Of a DNA stretch of 64,000 nucleotides, positions 1 through 8,794 are shown piece by piece. The DNA is from a virus. Below the pieces are notes generated by a model. The model was not told the DNA's origin, did not search any database, and saw nothing but the letters and a program-made list of their open reading frames with translations. How positions within the stretch are numbered: the stretch's first letter is position 1; every line of letters starts with the position of its first letter. Both the position numbers and the translations under genes were made by a program. Location of the stretch: positions 124,001 to 188,000 of IMG/VR virus record IMGVR_UViG_3300028862_000012. The stretch is one strand, 5' to 3'.

Positions 1-231
1 CTAATATACAAGCAATAATCGTGCCAACTTTACAATAGTATAATTATATTAAAATATGTATATATAATAGAAGAAACTTGACAAAAAGTATAGTATTTCA
101 TGTGCTTTTTATTAGATAAAAATTTATATACTATATTTTGACACACTATGACTAAAAGATGCGTTATTTTGACACATCTATTTTATACTATTTATGTTGA
201 CAACAGAGTAAATCAGTGATAAAGTTTAGTA
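1..231 (+). promoter_or_regulatory. AT-rich upstream region with repeated TTGACA boxes
   Basis: No gene is visible here. TTGACA-like boxes occur at 78-83, 138-143, 170-175 and 197-202. The 11-mer ATTTTGACACA is directly repeated at 135-145 and 166-176. The last box (197-202) is followed after 17 nt by TAAAGT (220-225), so transcription should begin at about the ATG at 232. The other boxes have poor -10 elements at the usual spacing. Confidence 0.45.
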
Positions 232-489
232 ATGACTATTTTAATTACTACTTTTACTATTCGGAAAAAAGTATACGAAGTATATACAGGTGACTATATC
301 CTGTTTAATGGTGCTTGTTATCAATTCTGTACAGGCAATAAACGAGCGTTAGGTTTTGAAGGATATCATAGTTACTATTCTATACCTTTAACAGCAAAAG
401 TATTAAAATCTATTGACTTAAACTTATTACAGAAAGTTGAAATAGGACATAAAGAAGATAGATCATTACTTACTTATTATTATTTTTAG
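232..489 (+). CDS. Hypothetical protein, 85 aa
   Basis: Small aromatic-rich protein ending in a tyrosine cluster. No family is recognised. There is no Shine-Dalgarno before the ATG. A TTGACA box begins 35 nt upstream with a weak -10 at 220-225, so the message may be leaderless like several other genes of this genome. It is first in the run of rightward genes. Confidence 0.6.
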   Translation: MTILITTFTIRKKVYEVYTGDYILFNGACYQFCTGNKRALGFEGYHSYYSIPLTAKVLKSIDLNLLQKVEIGHKEDRSLLTYYYF

Positions 490-515
490 GAAATAGCTAT
501 GAATGGAGAAATAAT

Positions 516-1265
516 ATGGTTATTATAATGTATGGACTTCCTGCCAGTGGTAAAACCACTATGGCTATGAAACTATTTGAAGAGTACTTCAATGAAAATG
601 AAAAGAAATATGGGGATGATAAACAAAAAGTTGTCTATCTAAATGTAGATAAGCAGGATAAAAAAACCATTAGTAATACAACTAATTATGGCAGAAATGC
701 TCGTACTATAGACATACTTATTGTAGATGGTTTTTTTAAATCAACTATTAATATAGCTGAAAAAGTATGGGATACAGGTAAGTATTTAAGTTTTGATATT
801 AGAAATATTATCATAATTGAGTTTGATCAGAATATACAGGCTTGCTTATCAAATGATAAAAAGCGCAATAGAGACAATAAAGCCACTAATTCAATTACTG
901 AAGGTATTGAACCTTTTAATATGGAAACTTTTAAAAGTACTTTCTTCAAAGATAGAATGTATTATTTGAAAGATGCACAGATCGAAGTTAAAAAACAAGA
1001 GGTAGTTAACTATGCTGATGTAGATATCTGTACTATATATTCTGACTGGAAGTATGGAAATGCTATAACAGACGATTTTGATGAACTTGATGAATGGCTT
1101 GAGAAAAACTATCCTACTCTTACTTTTTTGCAGTACAAGAAAATTTGCAAATTAATTCATACAGAAGAAGATTTTACTTCTGATTATTATGATGAGCATG
1201 ATACCCGTTCTATTCAGCGCAGTATAAAAATTTCTGATATATTGGAGATATTAAGTGGCTGTTAA
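516..1265 (+). CDS. P-loop kinase-like NTPase
   Basis: The N-terminus carries a Walker A of kinase type, GLPASGKTT at residues 7-15, and a hydrophobic strand ending in VDGFF that fits a Walker B position near residue 70. Such short P-loop proteins include polynucleotide, adenylate and Zeta-type kinases; the substrate cannot be assigned. The 249-aa length fits a single P-loop kinase domain plus a C-terminal extension. GGAG precedes the ATG at 516. The 3' end overlaps the next gene by 11 nt, so translation is probably coupled. Given the RNA-repair genes further on, a nucleic-acid kinase role is possible but unproven. Confidence 0.7.
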   Translation: MVIIMYGLPASGKTTMAMKLFEEYFNENEKKYGDDKQKVVYLNVDKQDKKTISNTTNYGRNARTIDILIVDGFFKSTINIAEKVWDTGKYLSFDIRNIIIIEFDQNIQACLSNDKKRNRDNKATNSITEGIEPFNMETFKSTFFKDRMYYLKDAQIEVKKQEVVNYADVDICTIYSDWKYGNAITDDFDELDEWLEKNYPTLTFLQYKKICKLIHTEEDFTSDYYDEHDTRSIQRSIKISDILEILSGC

Positions 1266-1731
1266 ATCATGTTATAACTATGGCTATATTGATGAAAAAG
1301 ATTGTTATCATGTTTGTGGACATACTGTTAAGGGATACATAACTTACAGTCATGATCTTTTAATAAAGTCTCGACGAGTTCGTGGTATAAAGAATTCTGA
1401 GAGCGTAAATATTTTAGATCATAAATATATTGGTAAATCTTTTATTGATAGTGATAATAAAAAGAAAACAATAAAAGAAGTTTGGAAACACTTTGGATTT
1501 GGTGTTTACTATGTTGCTTTGTATGAAGATGAATTTAATTCACATGGAACCTTTGTATTGGAAAGTGAAGGAAATGCAATAGAAAAGTTATTTGATAATG
1601 GGCGCGGAAAGTATTATGAATTTAGAAGTAAAAGTAGTTTAAGTAACTTTGCTAATGTAGTGACAAGCTGGTATAAAGAAAACTTATATCAGCTTCCAAA
1701 AGATTTCAATGGAAAGATAAAAAGGATATAA
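1255..1731 (+). CDS. Hypothetical protein, 158 aa, GTG start
   Basis: No family recognised. The GTG at 1255 has GGAG about 8 nt upstream, which decides the start, and the gene overlaps the end of the kinase-like gene. Soluble, mixed composition, with an aromatic run (FGFGVYYVALY) mid-protein. Confidence 0.6.
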   Translation: MAVKSCYNYGYIDEKDCYHVCGHTVKGYITYSHDLLIKSRRVRGIKNSESVNILDHKYIGKSFIDSDNKKKTIKEVWKHFGFGVYYVALYEDEFNSHGTFVLESEGNAIEKLFDNGRGKYYEFRSKSSLSNFANVVTSWYKENLYQLPKDFNGKIKRI

Positions 1732-1732
1732 T

Positions 1733-1978
1733 ATGTGGACAAAAGATAAGCCTATTGAATCTGGATTTTATTGGTTTTATGGTGATGTTTTTTGGGATCA
1801 ATTGCCTCATGATGAAGGTAGAAATCCATTTGAACCTAAGCTGGAATTAGTTCAGTTTAAAGTTATAAGAAATAATGATATATTATACATTTCCCACAAT
1901 ACTTTTTGTTATAATATGAAAGGTGTTTGGTGGGACGAAAAAATACAAGAACCAGAATTGCCAACAGGTATAATATGA
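1733..1978 (+). CDS. Hypothetical protein, 81 aa, Trp-rich
   Basis: Tryptophan/tyrosine-rich small protein with spaced W and F residues (SGFYWFYGD, GVWWDE). This resembles the general look of small phage DUF-type beta proteins, but no family can be named. It starts 1 nt after the upstream stop and its TGA overlaps an ATG at 1975 (ATGA). Confidence 0.6.
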   Translation: MWTKDKPIESGFYWFYGDVFWDQLPHDEGRNPFEPKLELVQFKVIRNNDILYISHNTFCYNMKGVWWDEKIQEPELPTGII

Positions 1979-2465
1979 GTTTACAAAACTATAGTAACTG
2001 TATTACATACTTCAAGGCTTTTTTCAAACACTACAAGTTTGGGCTTCTGAAAATGTAGGCAGTGATATTGAAATAAATTATGAAAAGCTTTGGGATTATA
2101 TTGCTTCTGAAAAAGGAATAGTTGAAAAGTTTATTAAAACAAGTAGGAGCAATGATGAGGAAGAGCTATATAAATTAGTTGAACAGGATATTATTGATGG
2201 ATGTCCAGTATGGGAATTTTTGGTAATATCTGATTGGACTCGCCATATGTTAGAAATTGAGTTTAGTCACGCCGTAGAGCAGGCCGAAGAAGATTATAAT
2301 AAATATATGTTACAATTTAAATGCACTACTTGTGAATATTTTATAATTCAGGAAACCACTTATGGAATAATTCACAGATGTCAATATAAAATAGATAAAC
2401 ATATGCGAATACCAAGAGTTTTTGAGTTACAGAAAAAATGTAAATTTTATAAGAAGGTGTTATAA
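1975..2465 (+). pseudogene. Frameshifted hypothetical gene
   Basis: The ATG at 1975 overlaps the upstream stop (ATGA), as in intact gene pairs here, but its frame closes after 27 codons at 2056-2058. A second frame, open from 1998 to the stop at 2463-2465, continues with a plausible acidic protein that includes a CTTCEYF motif. The two join by a single-base shift near 2005-2015. Either the gene is broken or one base is wrong in the assembly. The second frame alone can start only at a late TTG (2220). Confidence 0.55.
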
Positions 2466-2491
2466 GGAGTTTTAATTGTCCTTGTTGTGCA

Positions 2492-2725
2492 ATGCCTATG
2501 CTTCCTTGTGGAAACTTAGTAAAAGAAAGTTTATTCGGATTAAAATTAGTAGATCAGTGTATTATAAAAACTTGTAATAATTGTGGAATTACATTTACTG
2601 CAATTTTTAAAGTAAAAAAAGCAGAAAGATTTGAATATGAACCACTTGAATATGGAGAAATTTTATATAAAGATATCTGTGTTCCTGATAAAATAATTGA
2701 AAAAATAAATAAAGGATTAAAATAA
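2492..2725 (+). CDS. Small zinc-ribbon-like protein
   Basis: 77 aa from the first ATG, with a CNNCG knuckle near residue 29. The same frame reads back to NCPCC just upstream (2474-2488), a second likely zinc knuckle, and GGAG lies at 2466-2469, but no standard start codon fits between them. The true N-terminus may therefore be upstream or lost to a small indel. Possible role: a small nucleic-acid or protein-binding zinc ribbon. Confidence 0.55.
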   Translation: MPMLPCGNLVKESLFGLKLVDQCIIKTCNNCGITFTAIFKVKKAERFEYEPLEYGEILYKDICVPDKIIEKINKGLK

Positions 2726-3066
2726 TGGAGTTTGAATCAGATAAATCTCGCTTTGAGTTTATAGTAAATTCAATGACAAATAGTTTTGGAATTCTTCATT
2801 CATTAAAGTTAGATTATAATTCTAAACTGACTGAAGTAATAAAAAAGTTTTTACCAGATGAGCAGTACAAAGAACTACTTACTTATCTTACAGAGGATAC
2901 TGTTTTTAATGTTGCAATTTCAAATGATATTGATACTACTTTTGCTGGTAATGATATTATTTGGATAAAATACGATCCAGAACAAACATTTGGATCTATT
3001 TTAATTCCATTGCCAAACAAGGAATGTTTTGTATTTAAATATAGTTTAAATAAAAATATAGTTTAG
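2725..3066 (+). CDS. Hypothetical protein, 113 aa
   Basis: The ATG overlaps the previous stop by one base. Moderately acidic, predicted helical N-terminal half. No recognised family. Confidence 0.6.
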   Translation: MEFESDKSRFEFIVNSMTNSFGILHSLKLDYNSKLTEVIKKFLPDEQYKELLTYLTEDTVFNVAISNDIDTTFAGNDIIWIKYDPEQTFGSILIPLPNKECFVFKYSLNKNIV

Positions 3067-3069
3067 TAA

Positions 3070-3099
3070 TTGACAAAATAACTTATCAAGGAATATAAT
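3070..3099 (+). promoter_or_regulatory. Consensus sigma-70-like promoter (leaderless type)
   Basis: TTGACA at 3070-3075, 18-nt spacer, TATAAT at 3094-3099. The predicted start of transcription falls at about 3106, which is the A of the next ATG. Confidence 0.7.
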
Positions 3100-3105
3100 A
3101 CAAGT

Positions 3106-3270
3106 ATGATAAATGAAACAGCCTTAAATATTGCTCGAAGAGTGTATTGGTTAAAGAAAGCAGAATTGGCAGGTATTAGAAATAATACTACAGTAGGTCA
3201 AGTAGCAGTTACTAATATTGGTATTAGTCTAACAAATAGTCTTGAAGAAAAAATTAAGGAGATACTATGA
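3106..3270 (+). CDS. Small hypothetical protein, 54 aa
   Basis: ATG directly at the predicted transcription start of a consensus promoter; no Shine-Dalgarno. The stop overlaps the next ATG (ATGA at 3267-3270), which supports real translation. Helical, mildly basic N-terminus (NIARRVYWLKKAE); possibly a small regulator, but no family is recognised. Confidence 0.55.
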   Translation: MINETALNIARRVYWLKKAELAGIRNNTTVGQVAVTNIGISLTNSLEEKIKEIL

Positions 3271-3668
3271 ATTACGATACTTTTGGAGATAGTAAAACTT
3301 ATAAAACATTACCTTATATTATTGATGCTATGAACGCAATGAGTTCAAAAAAGAATAAGGATAGACTTGCCTCTTTTCTTTATAAAGTAAATGAATGTGC
3401 AAATCAGATTGAGCATGTTCGTTTTATGGCAGAGTTTCTTAATAAGATAGATAAAACATATAAAGTAAATATGGATTATTTTTATCAGATTTCTATTGAT
3501 GATTATAAAAAGAAAATTGAAAAGTTTTTTAATAGTAAAGCTTATGAAAGTGAAGACAAAGAAATTTATATAGTTCCTTCACCTTATGCTGTTAAGCTTA
3601 GAACACATATTGAAAACTATATTGTAACTCGTTTTAAGATTGCGGTAGGACTTGGTAACAATGCATAA
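3267..3668 (+). CDS. Hypothetical protein, 133 aa
   Basis: Lysine-rich, mostly helical soluble protein. The start overlaps the preceding small ORF and has AAGGAG-like sequence upstream. No recognised domain. Confidence 0.65.
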   Translation: MNYDTFGDSKTYKTLPYIIDAMNAMSSKKNKDRLASFLYKVNECANQIEHVRFMAEFLNKIDKTYKVNMDYFYQISIDDYKKKIEKFFNSKAYESEDKEIYIVPSPYAVKLRTHIENYIVTRFKIAVGLGNNA

Positions 3669-3942
3669 AAATATTCTAGTTGCAAAGCATAATCGTATTG
3701 AAATTGTTTTTATTGAAATGCAGAAGAAAGACAAGAAGCATGATAATCAGATGATTGCTGAGTATGAAGTTTATACTAATAAATGTAGTTTTGTTGGTGT
3801 AGTCTGGTATCCTGAAACAATGTTATTTAAAGATAGCTTTGATATATTGTATGAACAGCTAAATAATCATGTAAGTGATAAAATTTTTGATACTGATTTA
3901 AAATCTAAACTTGCTGTAAAGTATCATGAGGATGTAATATGA
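3661..3942 (+). CDS. Hypothetical protein, 93 aa
   Basis: The ATG at 3661 is preferred over a TTG at 3652. The gene overlaps the upstream stop by 8 nt and its own TGA overlaps the DnaC-like gene start, so the three genes look translationally coupled. No recognised family. Confidence 0.6.
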   Translation: MHKNILVAKHNRIEIVFIEMQKKDKKHDNQMIAEYEVYTNKCSFVGVVWYPETMLFKDSFDILYEQLNNHVSDKIFDTDLKSKLAVKYHEDVI

Positions 3943-4667
3943 ACTGTTTGTATGACAGTAAAGCAGTATGTAGATATAAGCAAGCCTGTCATAATGGATA
4001 CTTAGAAAAAAGTATTGATGAGAATATTGGATTACAGAAATGCATTATGTTTCAGGAGTATCAGAAGCAAATTGAATTAAAGTTCAATGTAGAGAAATCA
4101 GGATTACCAGTCTCTATACTTAATAAATCTTTTTCTGATTATAAAGGAAAAGATGAAAACAAGAATATAGAGTTCTTAAAAGAATACATTAAACTATTTC
4201 CTGATTCTAAAAACTTGTTTTTCTTTGGATCAAACGGGACACAAAAAAGTACAGTAGGAAGAATTATTGGGAAAGAAATACTATCTAAGGGTTTTTCAGT
4301 AAGCTATGTATTGGCTGATACACTGGTTAAAAAGTTAGGAAAAGCAGACAGAGATACAGATATTCAGAATGAAGTAACAGATATATTAAATAAAGATTTA
4401 CTTATCATAGATGAGTTTGAACGAAGCAAAATGGTTTACTTTGAAAGCGGATGGCAGTTGCGTTACATATTTCCATTCATGAAAGAGCGAATTGAAATAG
4501 TAAATAAACCAATAATTTTGATTAGTAATAGCATGATAAAAAATATAGAAAAAGATTTTGATTATAGTTTGTTTGATCTAGTTCAGCGAGAGTTTAAAGA
4601 TGTATGTATCTTTAATGATGTATATGTAAATGAAGAAACAAAATCGGATTTTAATAAACTAAGATAG
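3939..4667 (+). CDS. DnaC/IstB-like helicase-loader ATPase
   Basis: 242-aa AAA+ protein with the layout of DnaC-type loaders: a Cys-rich N-terminus (CLYDSKAVCRYKQAC), then a P-loop near residue 98 (FFGSNGTQKST), a Walker B (LLIIDEFE) near residue 165 and a sensor-1-like strand (PIILISNS). The P-loop is unusual because Q replaces the normal small residue before the invariant lysine. By analogy it should load the DnaB-like helicase encoded at 25889-27334 onto DNA. Primosomal or transposition-type IstB roles are alternatives. Confidence 0.7.
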   Translation: MNCLYDSKAVCRYKQACHNGYLEKSIDENIGLQKCIMFQEYQKQIELKFNVEKSGLPVSILNKSFSDYKGKDENKNIEFLKEYIKLFPDSKNLFFFGSNGTQKSTVGRIIGKEILSKGFSVSYVLADTLVKKLGKADRDTDIQNEVTDILNKDLLIIDEFERSKMVYFESGWQLRYIFPFMKERIEIVNKPIILISNSMIKNIEKDFDYSLFDLVQREFKDVCIFNDVYVNEETKSDFNKLR

Positions 4668-4674
4668 GAATATT

Positions 4675-5019
4675 ATGAGTAATAAGTCTTGTTATGAAAA
4701 AGTTTACACTAAACAGAAACCAAAAACTAGACAAGATTTACTTATTCATTTTAAGAAAAGACTTCTTGAACGATATGCTATAGAAATTTCAAATAGTGAA
4801 GTAAATGCATTAGTTGATTATATAGAAAATCATAATTTTATTTATTATAAGTTTATTGAAAATCAGTCAAATAATAGAGTGTTATTTGAAGTTCATGTAA
4901 TATCAGAAAAATATGATGCTTGGATTCCTGTTATCTATAATAGAAAATTAAATATGCTTGTTACTGTTTTGCCTAAAGGATATAACAAAGATCCTAATCA
5001 CAGATGGTTTAAGGAGTAA
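4675..5019 (+). CDS. Hypothetical protein, 114 aa
   Basis: Basic N-terminal third (KTRQDLLIHFKKRLLERY) that could form an amphipathic helix, followed by a beta-rich part. No family recognised. Follows the DnaC-like gene after 7 nt. Confidence 0.6.
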   Translation: MSNKSCYEKVYTKQKPKTRQDLLIHFKKRLLERYAIEISNSEVNALVDYIENHNFIYYKFIENQSNNRVLFEVHVISEKYDAWIPVIYNRKLNMLVTVLPKGYNKDPNHRWFKE

Positions 5020-5021
5020 AT

Positions 5022-5600
5022 ATGAAAAAAGTATTTGGTGCAGGAACTTATTTTATTGGTGATATTAGCTATATTTTGTCTAGAGCTGATTATGATAAAT
5101 GGATTGAATCAAATTTTGAAACAGTCTTTAGTATAAGAGGCTTTGAATTAGTAGTAGATGGCACTGCTTATGGAGATGGAAATTATAAAGCAAGTACTGA
5201 TGAAAAATTTCCTGTAGATGCAGGTATTATTGGAATAGTGCCTAAAGAACTTTGGAGTCCTGACTTTAATATAAATGATAATAGCTATGAAGATAGTGAA
5301 CCTTGTGGAAAAATAATTGAAGTAATTAATGAACTTATTTTTGAATCAAATTATGAAAATATTAACGGATTCTTTAGAATAAGTTATGATACTACTTCTT
5401 TCTGTATTGACACTTCTTATGATGAAGACGATGAAATGGATGAATTTGAAGATGAAGACGAGGAAGAAGAAATTGATGATTTTGATGAAATTATTAATGA
5501 TGATGAACTAGAAGAGGATGATCTTGAGTTTGAAGATAGTGATATAAACTGCAATGGTGATTGTACAAAATGTGATAATGTAGATATTTGTAGAGAATAA
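5022..5600 (+). CDS. Conserved-looking phage protein with acidic tail
   Basis: 192 aa. The first about 110 residues contain a Gly/Asp-rich pattern (GTAYGDGNYK, then PVDAGIIGIV) that I associate with a recurrent uncharacterised phage protein family. The C-terminal third is an almost pure Asp/Glu tract (about residues 130-175) ending in a Cys cluster (CNGDCTKCDNVDIC) that could bind a metal. The acidic tail suggests DNA mimicry or binding to basic partners, which is inference only. AAGGAG precedes the ATG. Confidence 0.6.
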   Translation: MKKVFGAGTYFIGDISYILSRADYDKWIESNFETVFSIRGFELVVDGTAYGDGNYKASTDEKFPVDAGIIGIVPKELWSPDFNINDNSYEDSEPCGKIIEVINELIFESNYENINGFFRISYDTTSFCIDTSYDEDDEMDEFEDEDEEEEIDDFDEIINDDELEEDDLEFEDSDINCNGDCTKCDNVDICRE

Positions 5601-5903
5601 ATGGTAAGATTAAAAGCTGATAATAAAGAAGAAATTGAAATAGAATTTGATCTACGTGCTTATACTGTTAAAGTAAATGATTTTATAACAGTATATAGTT
5701 GGTATAGATCTATTTATCCTTATGAATCAAACTATGATTTCAAACCTTATGATGTACAAGATAAACTTTTGCCAGAGGAAGTTAATAGAAAAACAGTTCT
5801 TGACAATGGAACATTAATTGAATACAATTTAGGAAGATACAAAGTTAGTAGAATAACTGGTAATAAGTTATATGCAATATTGCCTAAAGATTATATGCAG
5901 TAA
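5601..5903 (+). CDS. Hypothetical protein, 100 aa
   Basis: Immediately follows the acidic-tail gene with no spacing. Tyr-rich, mixed alpha/beta. No family recognised. Confidence 0.6.
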   Translation: MVRLKADNKEEIEIEFDLRAYTVKVNDFITVYSWYRSIYPYESNYDFKPYDVQDKLLPEEVNRKTVLDNGTLIEYNLGRYKVSRITGNKLYAILPKDYMQ

Positions 5904-5911
5904 AGGATTAT

Positions 5912-6280
5912 ATGAATATAGGTATTGTAGGAAGTAGAAGAATAACAGATTATTCTATTGTAGAAAACTTTATTGAAAAAACTTTATATGTTGATAGAAA
6001 CGATATTATAGTAAGTGGTGGAGCAATAGGAATAGATACTTTAGCTGAAAGGTTTGCAAAAGAAAGAACAGATACAGAACCGTTAATCTTTAAACCTGAT
6101 TGGGATACTGGTGATAGTGCACCGTTTGATAGAAATAGCTTAATTGTAGAACATAGTGATATAATAATTGCTTTTGTGGATAAATACAGTAAGGGTACAT
6201 GGGATACTATAGAAAAAGCACATAGAAAAAAGATAACCGTATATGTTTGTATGATAAATGAAGGAATAGCAGGAATATGA
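5912..6280 (+). CDS. SLOG/YspA-like nucleotide-binding protein
   Basis: 122 aa of Rossmann-type sequence: N-terminal GIVGSRRITDY, then VSGGAIGIDTLAERFA with the glycine-rich loop typical of the SLOG superfamily (DprA, LOG, YspA-like). SLOG domains bind NAD- or nucleotide-derived ligands; phage copies are common and mostly uncharacterised. The following gene starts 4 nt before its stop. Ligand and role are unknown here; binding an ADP-ribose-type signal is possible. Confidence 0.75.
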   Translation: MNIGIVGSRRITDYSIVENFIEKTLYVDRNDIIVSGGAIGIDTLAERFAKERTDTEPLIFKPDWDTGDSAPFDRNSLIVEHSDIIIAFVDKYSKGTWDTIEKAHRKKITVYVCMINEGIAGI

Positions 6281-6546
6281 AAAATAGTTTTTTTAAAGAT
6301 CACACACTGCATCCAATAAAGGTTTATAAAGAAACAGGATTGGCAGTAGTGTATAACTTTGTTGAAATAATTAAATACTTATTTTATTGTATTACTAATT
6401 TAATAATTTTTATTGCATACCCTGTAGTTTATCCAGTACTTTTATTAGTTGCTTATTTGTGGTATCCTTTTATAATTAGAAAGAAAGACAAAAGAATAAA
6501 GGAATCAATGAATAGAATGTTTCCTAATAAGGATAAAAAGGAATAA
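6277..6546 (+). CDS. Small membrane protein, 89 aa
   Basis: One long hydrophobic stretch (about residues 27-70, VEIIKYLFYCITNLIIFIAY onward) that may cross the membrane once or twice, and a highly basic C-terminus (IRKKDKRIKE). No signal-peptide cleavage site is evident. Function unknown; an inner-membrane location is inferred from hydropathy only. Confidence 0.6.
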   Translation: MKNSFFKDHTLHPIKVYKETGLAVVYNFVEIIKYLFYCITNLIIFIAYPVVYPVLLLVAYLWYPFIIRKKDKRIKESMNRMFPNKDKKE

Positions 6547-6549
6547 ATT

Positions 6550-8454
6550 ATGGAAGAATATGTACAAGAGTTAATTGAAAACATAGTTACTCGTCATAAT
6601 GAAGTACTTGATTTTTTGATGAATTGTAAAGACAGCTATTACAATGATGAGCCTGTTATTTCAGATAGCTTGTTTGATGAATTGGAAAATGCGTTTAAAA
6701 GAGTATTTCCTAAAGATGAATATTTTACTATTGTAGGAATATCTGCAAAAGGTGAAAAGGTAGAACATAAAATTCCTATGCTTAGTTGTGATAAAGGAAA
6801 GACAGTAGAAGATGTTATTAAGTGGAGGAACAAAATAGGCTATAATGACACTTTAATTTGTATGGGAAAAGGTGATGGATTATCAGGAGATATTGAGTAC
6901 GAGAATGGTGAAATTGTTTGTATTAGTACTCGTGGTAATGGTAAATTTGGCGAAAACAAAACTTGGTTGAAAGACTATTTGAATATTCCTAAGTCAATTA
7001 AGTATACTGCTACAGATGGATTTACTGGAGAAGTACGTGGAGAAATTCATTTAAAGAAATCTACAAAGATGGAAACAAATAATCGCCCCTTACGAAACGT
7101 TGCTGGTGGATTGGTTAATCGCAAAGATGATAAAACAGATTGTGAACATTTGCGATTTGTAGCTTATCAGCTATATAAAGATGATCCTAATGATTATTTT
7201 AGTAATGACTTAGCTGAACTGCAAGATATGGGTTTTGAGGTAATTTGGAATACAGAAATGTGTGCAGATAAAGATATAACTAATATCAGAGAAACATATT
7301 TGTCTACATTACGAAATCAGTTTGATTATGAAACAGATGGATTAGTATTTCAAGTTAATGATAAAACTTTGTATAACGCTATTGATAGTAAGTATGAAAT
7401 TTCTCACCACCATTATTATAATTTTGCATTGAAACCGCCAAGTGAGAGTAAAGAAACTCCTTGTACTGGTAAAACATGGGGTGTTGTGCGTTCAGGTGAT
7501 ATAGTTCCTGTTGGTTTATTTAAGCCCGTAATATTAGGAGGGCGACAGGTTAAGCAAGCATTATTGGATAACTATAGCAACGTGGTAAATCTACATATAT
7601 GTAAAGATGATATTATACTTGTGTCCTTGCGGAATGATGTAATTCCTCATGTAGAAGAAGTAGTTACTCACATTGGAACAGACTTAGATATCCCTACTTA
7701 TTGTCCTAGTTGTAGCTCTGCGTTAAGTATTATTACAAAAAGTAAAAATACAAAATCAAAGAAGCCTGTTGTTCAATACTTGCATTGTAACAATATAAGT
7801 TGCCCTGATAAAAATATTAAACAGATTACTCATTGGTGTACTGTTTTTGAATTTGATGGAGTAAGTGAATCAACCATCAGAACATTATATAATGCTAAGT
7901 TGATTTATGAAATCAAAGACTTGTATACCTTAAAAGATGCCTATGATACCCTTATAAGTATTGATGGATTTGGAAAAAAGAAAATAGATAATTTGTTAAA
8001 TCAGATTGAAAGTACAAAGTCTATCAGTATTGAAAAGTTTGTAAAAGCACTAGGTATTGAATCAGTTGGTGAACACGTTGTTAAAAACTTAGGTATAAAA
8101 TCGCTTAATGATTTTTGGAACTTTAATAACTTTGAGTATGTTACCGGTCAAAACTTAATTGCTTATCGAGATAGTAATAAAGAAGTAATAGAACATTTAC
8201 TTAAATTTGTTAGTATAAAGGAGTTAGCTATGACTACAGAAGTTAAAGGCATAGTAGCAATGACTGGCAAGGGTGCAAAAACCCGCAGTGAACTTATTGA
8301 AGATATTAAAAAAATGGGATATACTTTCAGTGACGGAGTTACTAAAGAAACAACTATTCTTGTATGTGAAAATGTGGATGGAAATTCATCGAAATTAATG
8401 TCAGCGAGAAAGAAAGGAATTACTTTAATGAGCTATGAGGAGTTTTTTAAATGA
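6550..8454 (+). CDS. ligA: NAD-dependent DNA ligase
   Basis: 634 aa, near the usual length of bacterial LigA (about 670). Order of domains: N-terminal Ia-like helices, adenylation domain with KGDG at about residues 107-110 as the nucleotidyl-transfer motif (KxDG), OB fold, a four-cysteine zinc finger (CPSC...CNNISC) near residues 390-425, helix-hairpin-helix region (IDGFGKKKIDNLL), and a C-terminal BRCT domain (about residues 555-634). It seals nicks in duplex DNA using NAD+, presumably during phage replication. The active-site context is divergent (MGKGDG instead of the usual LKIDG). The stop overlaps the next ATG. Confidence 0.93.
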   Translation: MEEYVQELIENIVTRHNEVLDFLMNCKDSYYNDEPVISDSLFDELENAFKRVFPKDEYFTIVGISAKGEKVEHKIPMLSCDKGKTVEDVIKWRNKIGYNDTLICMGKGDGLSGDIEYENGEIVCISTRGNGKFGENKTWLKDYLNIPKSIKYTATDGFTGEVRGEIHLKKSTKMETNNRPLRNVAGGLVNRKDDKTDCEHLRFVAYQLYKDDPNDYFSNDLAELQDMGFEVIWNTEMCADKDITNIRETYLSTLRNQFDYETDGLVFQVNDKTLYNAIDSKYEISHHHYYNFALKPPSESKETPCTGKTWGVVRSGDIVPVGLFKPVILGGRQVKQALLDNYSNVVNLHICKDDIILVSLRNDVIPHVEEVVTHIGTDLDIPTYCPSCSSALSIITKSKNTKSKKPVVQYLHCNNISCPDKNIKQITHWCTVFEFDGVSESTIRTLYNAKLIYEIKDLYTLKDAYDTLISIDGFGKKKIDNLLNQIESTKSISIEKFVKALGIESVGEHVVKNLGIKSLNDFWNFNNFEYVTGQNLIAYRDSNKEVIEHLLKFVSIKELAMTTEVKGIVAMTGKGAKTRSELIEDIKKMGYTFSDGVTKETTILVCENVDGNSSKLMSARKKGITLMSYEEFFK

Positions 8455-8687
8455 CAAATAGATTTACTGATGAAGGCTTTAAAGATTATATTATTAAACT
8501 AGCGCATGAAAATGCATATCAAAGAGACAAATATTATCTGTTAAAAGAGAAAATATTTAATGCCGCTTCTGCTGGAGCTATTACTTTATGTTTAAGCTTG
8601 TCAGAAGATGAGTATAAATATCTAAAAGATTTGGAGTTTTCAATGGATCATCAAGGTAGTGATAAATATTCTGTTTTATTTTATTAA
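8451..8687 (+). CDS. Hypothetical protein, 78 aa
   Basis: Overlaps the ligase stop (ATGA). Helical, soluble. No family recognised. Confidence 0.55.
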   Translation: MTNRFTDEGFKDYIIKLAHENAYQRDKYYLLKEKIFNAASAGAITLCLSLSEDEYKYLKDLEFSMDHQGSDKYSVLFY

Positions 8688-8794
8688 GGAATTATAATGA
8701 GCCTTTGGAAAGTACTTAATTTTATAGTCAATAATTATAAATCATAGCTATTTGTCTATAAAATATTTTTAATTAAAGGAGTTATTATTATAAT

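Noticed and set aside
8697-8747. 16-codon ORF between the 78-aa gene and the tnpB remnant
   Set aside because: Too short and no evidence beyond an upstream AAGGA; left unannotated.
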